Shown here: in pieces, positions 40,081-62,900 of the stretch
How positions within the stretch are numbered: the first letter of the stretch is position 1
Layout: each line of letters starts with the position of its first letter
From: Castor canadensis
Lineage: Eukaryota > Chordata > Mammalia > Rodentia > Castoridae
DNA length: 64,000 nt
Reading direction: 5' to 3'
Assembly (NCBI RefSeq): GCF_047511655.1
Contig: NC_133402.1
Span: forward strand, 61,012,951 to 61,076,950
Notes under the pieces: model-generated
Told to the model about the DNA's origin: nothing
The model's database searches: none
The model's input: only the letters and a program-made list of their open reading frames with translations
Program-made: the position numbers and the translations under genes

Positions 40081-40150
40081 ATAATTAATGCCAATATCTA
40101 AAGAAGACTGAATTGCTGCAGGGAGTGTCTGTGTATGGTAATAACCTCTT

Positions 40151-41060
40151 CTGTGCAGTAAAGGCAGACCTTGAGGACCAGAAAGTACTCAGGTTATTCA
40201 AGGTAATAAGACTGACCAGCTACCACTAAGCAAACTCAGGACTATCATAGAACATTACTGAGTAATAAGGCAAATGCTCTCTTTTATATAATTATCACTT
40301 GAGAAGCCAGTGGTTTTGAGTGGAGCTTAGGGTTAATACAAAAAAAAATGGGTTGTTTACTTGATTCAATCAATAAGCTGCTTATTTTCCTGTGGAATTC
40401 AAAAATCCTTTTGTTGCAAATTAAACAAGTAAATACAGATAGAAAAAAATCTGGTTTACCAATTGGTAGTATAAATGTCCCCCAAAATTAGGTTAGTCAA
40501 TAAAAATTGATTAAAACAAATTCATCAAAAGAAAGCAATATTTCAAAGAATCTAATTCTTAACCCTGGTACCTGGTGTCCAAGTGACTATTTTTGTTAGG
40601 TTTTCCCACATATTAATTAACTCAAGAGCTTCCCAATAGCTGGATATCTCTCAAACTGAACTGAAATAAACCTCCCTAGGCAGATAAAAGAAAAGCCCCA
40701 CGGCCGGAGGAGTCCAAGGAGAGGCTGGGGGCACATGGGGTAGTGTTTCCATGGTAACAGGAGACTGGAACCGATAACCACCAAGGTCCATGGCAGTCCT
40801 GTTGATGCAGCCTCTTACTTGGGGTATACCAAGCCAAATGCAGCTCTCTCCTCTTCTCCCCTCTTTCTCAACTGCCCACAAGTTGTGCTAATCACTAATT
40901 AAGGTTCAGTGCTGTGACAACAGGTGGTCGGTAGTGGTCTGGAAACCTGATTCCCCCCTAATACTTTGATTTTAGATAGATTCACAGAAATATTTTTCCT
41001 TATCCCATACAAAACACCACATTAATGTGTTTTCTTTACCACAGGTTTATTGCATCCGAA
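40151..41060. other. No gene seen; possible ERV-L 3' flank
   Basis: Unassigned sequence after the dUTPase remnant. A 3' LTR would be expected here but I cannot identify one. Confidence 0.5.
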
Positions 41061-41064
41061 TGGC

Positions 41065-41850
41065 AGCCTCTGGAAAAAATCCTAATAGTAATTTTAGTCA
41101 AATGCCAGACATTGTGTAAGGATGTCATTTATATGTGAAAATGACCCATAAAGTCTGCATTCGTTGTTATCATTTGCTGGTAAATGGATGGAATTGGAGA
41201 ACATCATTCTGAGTGAGGTTAGCCTGGCCCAAAAGACCAAAAATCGTATGTTCTCCCTAATATGTGGACATTAGATCAAGGGCAAACACCACAAGGGGAT
41301 TGGACTATGAACACATGATAAAAGCGAGAGCACACAAGGGAGGGGTGAGGATAGGTAAGACACCTAAAAAACTAGCTAGCATTTGTTGCCCTCAACGCAG
41401 AGAAACTAAAGCAGATACCTTAAAGCAACTGAGGCCAATAGGAAAAGGGGACCAGGAACTAGAGAAAAGGTTAGATCAAAAAGAATTAACCTAGAAGGTA
41501 ACACCCACGCACAGAAATCAATGTGAGTCAATGCCCTGTATAGCTATCCTTATCTCAACCAGCAAAACCCCTTGTTCCTTCCTATTATTGCTTATACTCT
41601 CTCTACAACAAAATTAGAGATAAGGGCAAAATAGTTTCTGCTGGGTATTGAGGGGGGGAGTGGGAGGGGGTGGGGTGGGTGGTAAGGGAGGGGGTGGGGG
41701 CAGGGGGGAGAAATGAACCAAGCCTTGTATGCACATATGAATAATAAAAGAAAAATGAAAAAAAAAAAGTCTGCATTCGTATCATCACTCTCCCTATTTC
41801 ACGGACACAATCAGCAACTTGGAGAAATTAAGTGATTTTTCATCCAAAGC
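41065..41850 (-). repeat. MIR-like segment split by an L1 insertion
   Basis: 41065-41164 and 41781-41850 join into a reversed MIR (AAATGCCAGACATTGTGTAA, CTCCCTATTTCACGGACACA, GAGAAATTAAGTGATT). It resembles 44140-44310, including bases outside the MIR core. Confidence 0.65.
41165..41765 (+). mobile_element. 5'-truncated young L1 with perfect target-site duplication
   Basis: About 600 bp comprising the end of ORF2 (Gly-Lys-Trp-Met-Glu-Leu-Glu-Asn) and the whole 3' UTR, ending AATAATAAAAG plus an A-rich tail. It closely matches the 3' end of the minus-strand element at 28058-35332. It is bounded by AAAGTCTGCATTCGT at 41150-41164 and 41766-41780, with no mismatch. The minus-strand open frame over its G-rich tract is a shadow. 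Confidence 0.95.
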
Positions 41851-42029
41851 TATATAGCTAATTAGTAACCACACTGAGCCTGAAACCCAGCCTGGTGCAA
41901 TGAAAAGCCACATCTCTGTGTCCCCAACTGTCGTGTGCTAGTGCCATGGGTTGATGCAACCTACCTGGAGAGCAGGGCATTGCTCTGTTCTGCCTCTGTT
42001 CCATAGTGCAGACCACTATTATTTGGTAC

Positions 42030-42200
42030 CCATGACAAGCCAGGAACTGAATAAAATACTACATAGATTATGCCCATTTAGTTCTCACAACCATCCAATG
42101 TGGTAGATAATCTTATAATTTCCATTTTACTGAAGAGGAAACAGAGGCTTGGTGAGCTTAAGCATTTGCCCAAAGTACATAGACCACATCGAAGAGGCAG
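42030..42200 (-). repeat. MIR SINE relic
   Basis: Plus-strand CCATTTTACTGAAGAGGAAA, CAGAGGCTTGGTGAGCTTAA and GCCCAAAGTACATAGACC are the reverse of the MIR core. Confidence 0.85.
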
Positions 42201-42737
42201 AAGCATCTTATCTGGCCAACCCCAGAACTGATTCTTTCAACCCTCACCAAATTGCTGTCATGTACTTGGTCTTTATAGGACCTGACAAGTTTACTTACAG
42301 GGCAGTGGCTCATGGATCAAGGAATAAAATACTCCCCTCAAGAAAATTAGGAGTTTGTAGAATAATGACTACATACTGTGGTACAATTTTGTGCTTTTGG
42401 TAATCTCTTAAGAGAAGTCACATTTTGTTAGTGTATCATTTTAAATAAATTTTCAATGAGCTATTTACCTGTCAGTCTGTATCTGTGAGGACTATTTTTG
42501 TAACGTAAGATAAATGAGCAATTAGAGATTTTAAAAGCCTCTTAAATATGGCGGAGCTTATAAACCTGAACTCCTAGGGATGGTAAATGTCATATCTTAT
42601 GTCTTCAGTGCATACTTCCTGTCTACCCTTCATTTCAACAGCTGTATCATGGCACTTCTTATCTTAGTCTGGGGACATCTGCTTTCCAACAGAATCTAAA
42701 AGGAAAAGCACAGGGGAGGAGGGATGAAAGAGAACAG

Positions 42738-42825
42738 TGGATATATTTGACACATTGTAAGAACCTTTGTAAATGCTACAATGCACCATACCCAGCACAA
42801 TAATGATAATAAAAAATAAATAAAT
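42738..42825 (+). repeat. Short repeat, second copy of an unnamed family
   Basis: ACATTGTAAGAACCTTTGTA, then CTACAATGCACC and an AATAATGATAATAAAAAATA tail. Preceded by a G/A-rich stretch as at 46000. Confidence 0.55.
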
Positions 42826-42859
42826 AGTAAAATTAAGTTAAATAAATAAATGGAAAAGC

Positions 42860-42975
42860 AGGCACCCAGAGCACACTTAGATTCTAGACCCAGCTGTGCT
42901 TGAGCGACCTTGACCAAGACAATATTTCTCTGATATTTCATTAATAAAATGTGATGGCTGAAATTAGATTGTTGT
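42860..42975 (+). repeat. MIR SINE relic
   Basis: TTCTAGACCCAGCTGTGCTT, GCGACCTTGACCAAG and TAATAAAATGTGATGGCTGA follow the MIR order. Confidence 0.65.
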
Positions 42976-44139
42976 CAGTGCATGCCAAACTAACATTCTA
43001 TGATTATATGAATTGGTGATTTTGACTACGTACAGCTTTATTCCTTGTAATTACCTAGACGGGATCCTAAACCAGGGCAAGTTCATCCCTCAAAAAATAT
43101 TATTGCCATCACCATTATTACTTGATGGCGTTGGAAAGTCTATATAGCAAAACCAGTAGAACCAGGATCTAAATCTGGTTTAGATCTAAATCTATCATTA
43201 GAAGCTCATTTATTTGGTTTTAGAGGGTTTGAAACTATCTCAGATAGAAGGAATGCTTTAAAACAACTTTTTTAAAAATCCTTTAATGAACCCCATGTTC
43301 AAATTATAGAATGAGTTTTTCTGTATGAACTGGGGAAGGGGACAGGGGTGAAAAATAGGCAGGGATATCTGAGGGTCCCTCTACTTAGCATCTCCCTTAC
43401 CTTCCCATGGGCTCCAAGACTTGGCTTCAGAAGCTTAGGATTCCTTAGAAGAATCCTAGAAGACCAATTCGAAATTCATTACTTGACTCTGAAAGTGAGA
43501 AAAGTCAGTCTCTTTGAAGACAGAAAGAGAGGAAGAGCTCTGGGAACCAAGAGAGAAAGCCTGGACAATAGGAATCAGAAAGGCAACACAGAATAAAGAC
43601 AGAGCAAGTCACACCAAGCATAAGGTAAGCCGGAAAGAGCAATCAACCCTGGTAACAGACGCAGATGGACAAGCCCACTGCTCCTACAAGCTCTGAATCC
43701 AGTTCAGGGATTTGGTATGGAAGTTACTCCTATACAGCAAGCCACCTACAGAGAGGAAATTCAGCAAACCCAGAGCATTGTAACCAGGAGTCATCCTGGG
43801 AACAGTCATATTTTAGGGACTACTCTGTGAACCAGAAAACTAGAAGCAATCCCAATTCAGGGTCCCTGCAGACTGGACACCTGCCACATTGACTGGGTGG
43901 GAGGTAACTACACAAGACCGTCATGGCTGTGTGGAGTGATGGACACGAGCCTGTTGAGAGGTTTGAACAGTGGGGAGTGTACACTGTGACAGTGTGGAAG
44001 GCACAATGATAGGTGGTCCTGCCCTCTGTGATAAGGAACAAGATGCAAAAGGCTTCAGGAGATAGCCAGAATAGAGAGAACCCGATGGAAGGTGGCAAAT
44101 TGCTTGGTTCCTGTGCCACCTCTAGCACAGAACTCACTG
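42976..44139. other. No gene seen
   Basis: Unassigned. Frames at 43348-43596 and 43820-44137 are short and lack domain signatures. Confidence 0.55.
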
Positions 44140-44322
44140 CAGTCTCTGGAAGATTAGAATTTTAGCCAAATGCTAGACACTGTGTGAAGACTCACCAGAA
44201 CTCATTTATATGTAAAATATGTAGAAAGTATGTACTCTTATCAACATTCTCCCTATTTCACAGATGAACAAACTGCAACTTTGAGAAATTAAGTGATTGT
44301 TACACACACACACACACACACA
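44140..44322 (-). repeat. MIR-like segment related to 41065-41850, with (CA)n
   Basis: AAATGCTAGACACTGTGTGA, CTCCCTATTTCACAGATGAA and GAGAAATTAAGTGATTGTTA repeat the order of the segment 3 kb upstream. A (CA)n run occupies 44301-44322. Confidence 0.65.
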
Positions 44323-44571
44323 TTCAGAGGCATCCTAGGAAAACACAGCAGTTTGAACATACACTTCGCCTCCAGGAGCACAGACTAGAGAATTCAGGCT
44401 GAATATACACCTGCCCACAAAAGGCCACAGTTCAGTCAGTGAGAAGGGCTTGCTGTAGACACCACCGGGTGCACAGACTGAGGGTCTCTTGAGCTGAAGT
44501 GTACACACCCAGAAAGAAATTTCTCAGGAAGCCAGAGAGGACTCTAAAATAACATAACCACAACACCATTA

Positions 44572-44887
44572 CAAGTTAAACATACCTAAAATCCCAAAGC
44601 CCAAAATCCGAAGTCCTCTAAAATCTGCAACATTTTGAGCAACTGTCACCATAAGTAGAAAATTCTATGCCGTGAAACTTTGTTTCATCTACAAAATATA
44701 TTTAAAATATTAGATAAAATTTACTTCAGGCTATGTGTATAGGGTGTGTATAAAACAAGTAAATTCTGTGTTTAGGCTTGGGTTCCGTCCCAAGACATCT
44801 CATTATATATATGCAAATATTCCCAAATTCAAAAAAATTCAACCCACTTCCGGCCCCAAGCTTTCTGGATAAGCAATGCTCAACCTG
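44572..44887. mobile_element. Tigger-like (TcMar) DNA transposon relic
   Basis: Terminal inverted repeats are visible: CAAGTTAAACATACCTAAAATCC-type sequence at the left, and GGATAAGCAATGCTCAACCTG at the right, whose complement begins CAGGTTGAGCAT. The interior (CCCAAAATCCGAAGTCC, TGAAACTTTGTTTCATC, GTCCCAAGACATCTCATTAT) matches a well-known mammalian Tigger-type non-autonomous element. No transposase frame is present. Confidence 0.65.
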
Positions 44888-46010
44888 TGCCTCACACTTA
44901 AAAATTAAGAATCATTTCTCCTCTCGTGCAATCTTCACTCCGTTTTGAAATTTCCTCAACTAAATCATAATTTTAAAGGTTGCGCAAGTCAGTGTCTAAC
45001 TAAGCATCATAATTACAACAGGTTAATTCATCTCTTTGCTTTCTTTAATCTATAAATCCCCACCTACATATCTATTTTTCTGACTCTCTTCTCTCCTATC
45101 TACTCTCTCCCTCTCTTTCTGTCAACATCTTTGTTGAAGAAATTAGCCATTTTTTTAATTTGTCCTGTACAACTTCCCACAGTCTACACTGTGGACATTA
45201 CACCATCCTAGTAGCACTTAGCAAAATCCAGGCCTCTATCCCTGACAGCTGGTACTCAAATCTAGAAGGTTGACCAGATTCAGGTTAGAATTTTCTGCAA
45301 GAACACTTTATAGAATGTGTTGTCCACTTCCATCAGGGACCCTGGGAAGTCTAGCTGTCTTCCTCTGGGGGTTATTAGCAGTCAATGGTGATTAAGACCT
45401 AAATTCAGCTTTTCAGTAGAAACTGCAGAAGGATAATATCTTAATTTTATCTGTCTTCATTTATTAGCTGGAATACTTCTACAAGGAAAAACTTGTATCA
45501 TCTCATGTACTGTCATGAGATGTCATATCAGTACGTCTTACATGTACTGAGGCACAGTACATGATTCTCTTTTCCCATATTTACCAAATTTCAAATTATT
45601 GAGTTGGTTCCTAGTATCTGCTAAATAAGACTCATTGGGAGTTTAGTTTTGTTTCAGTTATCTTTATGAACTCCTGGGTTTTTAAATGTAAATAAAGAGT
45701 TAAGAAAACTCATTCTCTTTCTCTATGGAAAATGACCTTGGTCAGCTTTCTAACTCTGTTCCCCTGGAAACTAATAAAGGTGGAAAGTCAGCTATGTTGC
45801 CAGGCAACATTGCTTATGGTAAAAATGACTCCTGATAATTAAACTACACCTGGTCCAGGAGGTCTGTGGATAAACTCTGTCTTCCTAGTGCCAATCCAAA
45901 GTTTGAGCTTCTCTATTCAGAGAAGGAATGCCCTGCATTCCTGTCACTGAATATGTCCCTTAGAGGCTCCTAGAAGCTATTCCCATGGGATGAAATGATG
46001 GAGGAGGTGA
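44888..46010. other. No gene seen
   Basis: Unassigned AT-rich sequence. I see no conserved frame, RNA gene or named repeat. Confidence 0.55.
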
Positions 46011-46017
46011 ATTCAAC

Positions 46018-46092
46018 TATGATACATTGTAAGAACTTTTGTAAATGTCACAATGTACCCCCAATACAACAATCATAACTAATAATAAAATA
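46018..46092 (+). repeat. Short repeat, third copy of an unnamed family
   Basis: ATGATACATTGTAAGAAC, TTTTGTAAATGTCACAATG and a tail ending AATAATAAAATA. This is the best preserved of the three copies. Confidence 0.6.
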
Positions 46093-46364
46093 CATATTTT
46101 CAAATCAATTCTTGAGTGAAAATAAGACATTGGCTCATATGGGGAATGGATCTTACAAACCAGATGGCTCCTGTACCTATTCCCTTAGGCCAGCTCCCAC
46201 AAGAAGCAGACAATGAAATGGAGACACACACGGGAAGTTATTTTAAGAGTTCTCATGAAAAGTGAAGGGAGCACAACTGGGCCAGGGGAGGAGCTAAACT
46301 GCAATATCATTGAAGATGTAATCCTCAGGTAATCCAGCAGGACTTCCTTGGTGGCTGGAATAGC

Positions 46365-46370
<6 letters not shown>

Positions 46371-46406
<36 letters not shown>

Positions 46407-46590
46407 TACTGGATTTGAACTCAGAGCCTTCACCTTGAGCCACTCCACTGGCTCTTTTCTGAGAAGGGTTTTTTTTGAGATAGGGTCTCATGAACTATTT
46501 GCTTGGGCTGGCTTCAAACTGTGATCCTCCTGATCTCTGCCTCCTGACTAGCCAGGATTACAGGCATGAGTCACTGGCGCCTGGCTGGGA
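46371..46590 (-). repeat. SINE dimer with a (GT)n expansion
   Basis: 46371-46405 is (GT)n. It is followed by a reversed ID half (GGTACTGGATTTGAACTCAG) and a reversed B1 half (GAGATAGGGTCTCATGAACT to GCCAGGATTACAGGCATGAG). The microsatellite lies where the SINE tail would be. Confidence 0.85.
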
Positions 46591-46594
46591 TGGC

Positions 46595-47335
46595 CCTTTG
46601 AAGCTGTGCAAAGTTAGGCAGGGCTGCTCCCTCAATAGGGGCATAACCTTGGGCAAGATGGCTCCCTTCCACTGAAAGCAGTTCCCAGAGAAAGATGGAG
46701 CTGTGAGCCAGGAGCAGCCAGTACTCCAAGACAACAGGAGGAGTGAGTCCTACCAAGGTACCTGGGCAGCATATCCAGACTTCACTATACACACTCACTT
46801 GGTCTCATTTTTCTTCCCTACACTGTCACAGCCAACACTTCCTTGCTGTCTTTCCTGTCCCACAACTGCTAGCAAAGCTAAACTCACTCTGGAGGGCACC
46901 TGTTGAGTGTTGTAAAATGTTCTGTTAAACCCGTGGTTATCTTGTACCTGCCCAGATCTGGAATCACATGCTCCTCCAAAAAGCCCTACTTCCTGTTTGT
47001 GATACTTAGAGATTACAATCTGGAAAAGAGCGTGGCTCAGTACAAATGAGTAAGTCATGATCTCTGGGTCTTTGCTGTGGCCAGAGTAAGCACTGCTACT
47101 TTTTTCAGATAAAATATGGCAAAAGTTGATACTGACATTTCCAATTTAATTCAAGACAACAGGGTATTCTTGATGTCAGCTGTCATTCATCTTTATGTCC
47201 TTTTTCTCTTGCCAGAAGTTCAGATTCTCATTGATATCAACAAATTTTCTTATTTGCTTTATTGTACAATGCACATATGCTTCAGAATAACAATATCAAT
47301 ACTACAGAAAACAATGTGGTTAGTGAAAAGGATTC
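46595..47335. other. No gene seen
   Basis: Unassigned. Overlapping short frames on both strands (46571-46798, 46703-46906) show no domain. Confidence 0.55.
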
Positions 47336-47340
47336 TTAAT

Positions 47341-47420
47341 GGGCTGTGAGTGATCCAAGTGGTAGAGTGCCTGCCCAGCAAGCGTGAGCCCCTGAGTTCA
47401 AGCCCCACTACCAAAATAAA
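47341..47420 (+). repeat. ID-like tRNA-derived SINE
   Basis: The A-box region is GATCCAAGTGGTAGAGTG and the B box is GAGTTCAAGCCCC, followed by an A-rich tail. Confidence 0.85.
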
Positions 47421-47599
47421 TATTTCTCTTTGTCTTGCTTTGTTTTATTTGTCTGTAAAGATAAACCTCACTGAGGATGTACAGTCAAATCACTGTGTGT
47501 GTTTTAAACTAATAAGAAATAATGCTCCTTGAACAGAACTCAATTTATAGTTAAATTCATGTATTTCATTTTGTGTTGATATTTAGGGTTTCAGTTTAT

Positions 47600-47995
47600 T
47601 TTTGATAATTATGTAAACTATTTAAATGGTTTTAAAATCAATTCTATAAATAAAGATATAGAGCTCCTTCCATCCTGTTCCTGCCCTCTCTCATAAAAAC
47701 CAAAGCATGTTTTTGATTTATTTTTCCATACCTTATAAAACACAAATCAAAGACCAAAGACCTTTCCTGAAATGAATGGTAGCATATCATACACACATCT
47801 CTACACTTTGGTTTTTGCTCTCAGTCTCAGGAACCAGGTGGAACAGTACTCAGGGCTCGTTCCTATTCTTGGAGTAGCTGTATCAGTCTATTTTTGTGTG
47901 GAAAATCCTTAGTTTTATTCAATCAGCTCCAATGAATGGCTATTCAGGTTTTCTCCAGTTTTGTGCTAGTACAAACAGTGCCATGATTAATAGTG
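47600..47995 (-). mobile_element. Possible old LINE fragment, reversed
   Basis: AATGGCTATTCAGGTTTTCT, CCAGTTTTGTGCTAGTACAA and ACAGTGCCATGATTAATAGT resemble reversed L1 C-terminal sequence. The left edge is vague. Confidence 0.4.
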
Positions 47996-48004
47996 TGAGT
48001 GATG

Positions 48005-49385
48005 CTGAGGAAACTGGATATTCACATGCAGAAGATTGAAACTTGACCTCTTCTCTCACCCTATATAAAAATCAACTCAAAATAAGCCAAAAAATGTAAT
48101 CTCCAAGAACTATGAAGCTACTGGAAAAAACAAAGGAAACACTTTGAGACATCACTAAAGGCAATGTTTATTGGATTAAGACCCCAAAATCACAGGAAGC
48201 AAAAGCAAAAACAGACAAATAGGATTATGTCAAGCTAAGAAACTTCTGCACAGCAAAGAAAACAATTTCAGAGTGAAGACAAAACTTACAAAATAGGAAA
48301 CATTTTTGCAAGCTATTCATCTGATAATGACTAATATGTAGGGTATTTAAGAAACTCAAACAAAAGATAAATATTCCAATTAAAAATAGGCCAAGGAAAC
48401 TGGGTGTGGTAGTTCACACATTTAATCCCAGCTACTCACCATCTTGAGAGGACCTCATCTGTTGTTTGAGACTGACCTACTGTAGGAACAATCACAAGTC
48501 AGGAAGCCTGGGAATACCCAGCTATGGTGCCTGGATAGGAGATGTCCATGAGAGGCAGTTGTGGAAAGGAGAAAGGGTTGGACATAGACCCAATGAGAAG
48601 GTTAGGCAGAGAGGAACTCAGGCTATTCGACATCCTTAGCCATAAAGGGGATGCAGATGAAAACAACACTGAGATTCCATCTCCCCCCAGTCAGAGTGCC
48701 AGTCATCAAGGAAACAAACAACAACAAATGCTGATAAGGATGCAGGAAAAAGGAACTCTTAGAACTTCCATAAGAACCTGCTGTACCACTCTTGGGCACA
48801 TACCTGAAGGAACCAGAGTCAGCATGCAATAGAGATATCTGTACACACCCATGTTTATTATGGCACTATTCATAAGAGCTAAGCTATGGAATCAGCCTAG
48901 GGCCTCAGTGGGAGAGACAAGATGACAGATGATAGATGATTTAATGGAGTATTTTTCAGTCATAGAGAAGAATGAACTATGTCATTTGCAGGAAAATAGA
49001 CATGCTGGAGACCATCGTGTTAAGTGAAATGAGCCCAACTCAGAAAGACAAATATCATGCATTTTCTTTCATATGTGGAATATAGACCCACAAACATATG
49101 ACATAGATGTAGGAGGGAGACTGATTCAGAGGTGGTCCCACTGGAGGGGGAAAGAAGAAAAGGGGTGACGGTGGGGTGAATATTATCAAAATAGATTACA
49201 GGAATGTATGCACATGGCATAAAGACACCCACTAAAAACTGTAAAAATCAAAAGGGGCAAGGGTATGGTGGGTAGGAAAGAATAATAAAAGGGATGAACT
49301 TGATCAAAGTATAATACATCCATGCATGAGACACTACGGTGAAGCCCCTTTGTGTGATTAATACATGCTAATAAAAATGAAATAC
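48005..49385 (+). mobile_element. Old L1 3' half (ORF2 C-terminal region and 3' UTR)
   Basis: Decayed ORF2 order: AGAAACTTCTGCACAGCAAA, GGGATGCAGATGAAAACAAC, then TCAGAAAGACAAATATCATG and a 3' UTR ending AATACATGCTAATAAAAATG. Interrupted by a B1-like SINE (48400-48490). No frame survives. Confidence 0.75.
48400..48490 (+). repeat. Truncated B1-like SINE
   Basis: ACTGGGTGTGGTAGTTCACA and TTTAATCCCAGCTACTC are the B1 head. The following sequence to about 48620 is not clearly SINE. Confidence 0.65.
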
Positions 49386-49700
49386 ACATGTGCTTCAACA
49401 GAGTTGAACTCTGATAACACTGAAGTTAAAGAAGCCAGACACAAAATTCACATATTATGTTATTCCATTTATATGAAACGTCCCTAATAGGCAAATCCAT
49501 AAATACAGAAAGTAAATTGTTTGCCGAGGACTGGGAGAGGAACTGTTATGGGGTGTCTTTTTTAGGGGTGACAAATTTTTGGAATTGGGCAGAGGTGATA
49601 GTGGCACAACTTCATGAACACACTGAAAACCATTGAATTGTTCACTTTAAAAGGGGGGATTTAATGGTAAGTGAAATATATGCCAACAAATTCTTTAAAA
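49386..49700 (+). mobile_element. Old L1 3' UTR fragment
   Basis: ATTCCATTTATATGAAACGT, GGCAAATCCATAAATACAGA and CATTGAATTGTTCACTTTAA are the classic order of an ancient L1 3' UTR. It adjoins the previous L1 but is of a different lineage. Confidence 0.75.
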
Positions 49701-50270
49701 AGAAGGGCTCTTACAAAACCCAATGATGAAAATGAACCATAAGTGTAGGAATGAAACTCAAGCCTCTGTGTCACCAGGCTAGGGAGGAATGTTGACAAAA
49801 TTGAGTTTGGGAATACATGTGGGGAAAAGGTGCCTCTCAGCCCTTGCTCGTGTCAGTATAAACTGACACATGCATTTGAATAGGTAACTTAGTAGTACCT
49901 ATCGAAGGAGATAAAGCACTTACCCTGTGGTCAAGGATTTTCATTTGTAGCAATCTCAAATCAATGAGCTGGCAGGTTAGCATCAGTGAACGCTCTTTCC
50001 TATCATAAAGGCAATAACCATAAGGAATAGTCATAAATTATGCAGCAAATTCCTGCAGCCAAATTCAGCTCTTACTCTGGCTTCTTTTTGGAAATATAAT
50101 GTGTTTACTATGAACATGAAGTTTCTGCTCTTTTAATCTCCTTACGCAAACTACATAGAGAGAAAGTAGTATTCTCTCCTAAATATGGGATCTTGTTTCT
50201 AGGGATCCTGACTATCTCCTGGCAAAACGGTTAATGAATCTACTTACAGTTACAGCTTTCTGTTTTGCAA
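49701..50270. other. No gene seen
   Basis: Unassigned mixed sequence between LINE and SINE relics. Confidence 0.55.
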
Positions 50271-50274
50271 AGTA

Positions 50275-50425
50275 GGCATTCTACTGCTTGAGTCCCACCT
50301 CCAGTGCATTTTGCTCTCATTATTTTGGAGATGGGGTCTGGTGAACTATTTGCCCAGGCTGGTTTGATCGTGATCCTCTGGATCTCAGCCTCCCAAGTAA
50401 CTAGGATTACAGCACCCAGATCTAG
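50275..50425 (-). repeat. SINE, B1-type with partial ID half
   Basis: Plus-strand GCTTGAGTCCCACCTCCAGT, GGAGATGGGGTCTGGTGAAC and CCCAAGTAACTAGGATTACA are the reverse of the dimer. Confidence 0.8.
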
Positions 50426-50429
50426 TCTC

Positions 50430-50985
50430 TTGATGAAAGAAATGTGCAGAAGAGGGCAAGAGAAAGAAACCCTGAGCCTTTACCAAATTCCATGAAGCTG
50501 CCAAAAAGCTAAGAAGTATTCTGAGTGACTTATATGTGAAGCCTCATGACAATAAGCAGACTGACAAGGTCAATGATACTGAAGGAAATGCCTCAGGGAA
50601 CTTGTATATTTTGCTCCTTTCTTTCTCTGAAACTGATGTCTCTTTAAATACACCACTGCTATTATTTGTAGACACTGAGTTTGTTCATCAAATAGAGTTC
50701 TTTCAATGCATAGAACACCTCCAAAGAGGAAAATCATGTCAACCTACTTTTCTAATTAGTCAATGAAAATACACCCCAAAGTCAACTTATCAAATTGTAG
50801 CCTAAGTACAAAGCAAGGTGAAATAAAATCTAAAAAGAAAACCTACCACCTAACCTGCAAGGTGGCAAGTGACAGCTAAGCCTCCAGGATGCCTATGGCA
50901 TCACTGCCTCTGTGGAGCTGATCCCAGGGAAGGAAGCATGGTGTAATCATTAGCCCACTGGCCACCCCCACCCAGGTGTCCTCCT
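50430..50985. other. No gene seen
   Basis: Unassigned. The frame at 50536-50766 has no family signature. Confidence 0.5.
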
Positions 50986-50989
50986 CCTC

Positions 50990-62700
<11,711 letters not shown>

Positions 62701-62739
62701 TCTCACCTTCTAGCGCTTTCTCAGGTGGACACTTGGTGG

Positions 62740-62900
62740 TCCCCTCCCCTCACACTGTGAACTCCTTGAGAACAAAATTCAGTCCTAATTCATCTTTCTT
62801 TCTCCCACAATGCTTACCACAGCAATATGCATATAGCAGATTCTTAATGGTTATTGAGTGAATATATGAGTGAAAATGTGACCAAACAAATGAATCTAAG
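62740..62900 (+). mobile_element. L2 LINE 3' end relic
   Basis: GTGAACTCCTTGAGAACAAA, ATGCTTACCACAGCAATATG and TTAATGGTTATTGAGTGAAT are the classic L2 3' end. Confidence 0.8.

Larger units (their letters stand above)
36900..40150 (+). mobile_element. ERV-L (class III) endogenous retrovirus internal relic
   Basis: Old retroviral internal sequence, heavily decayed and without a usable frame. From left to right I can match ERV-L type pol parts: reverse transcriptase (about 37395-37870), RNase H (about 38690-39080), integrase (about 39235-39750) and the downstream dUTPase that marks the ERV-L group (about 39790-40080). 36900-37390 is probably the gag/protease end. The catalytic motif of the reverse transcriptase is interrupted and a TCCC microsatellite has grown inside that domain. 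I did not recognise an LTR on either side. It is an inert fossil. Confidence 0.8.
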
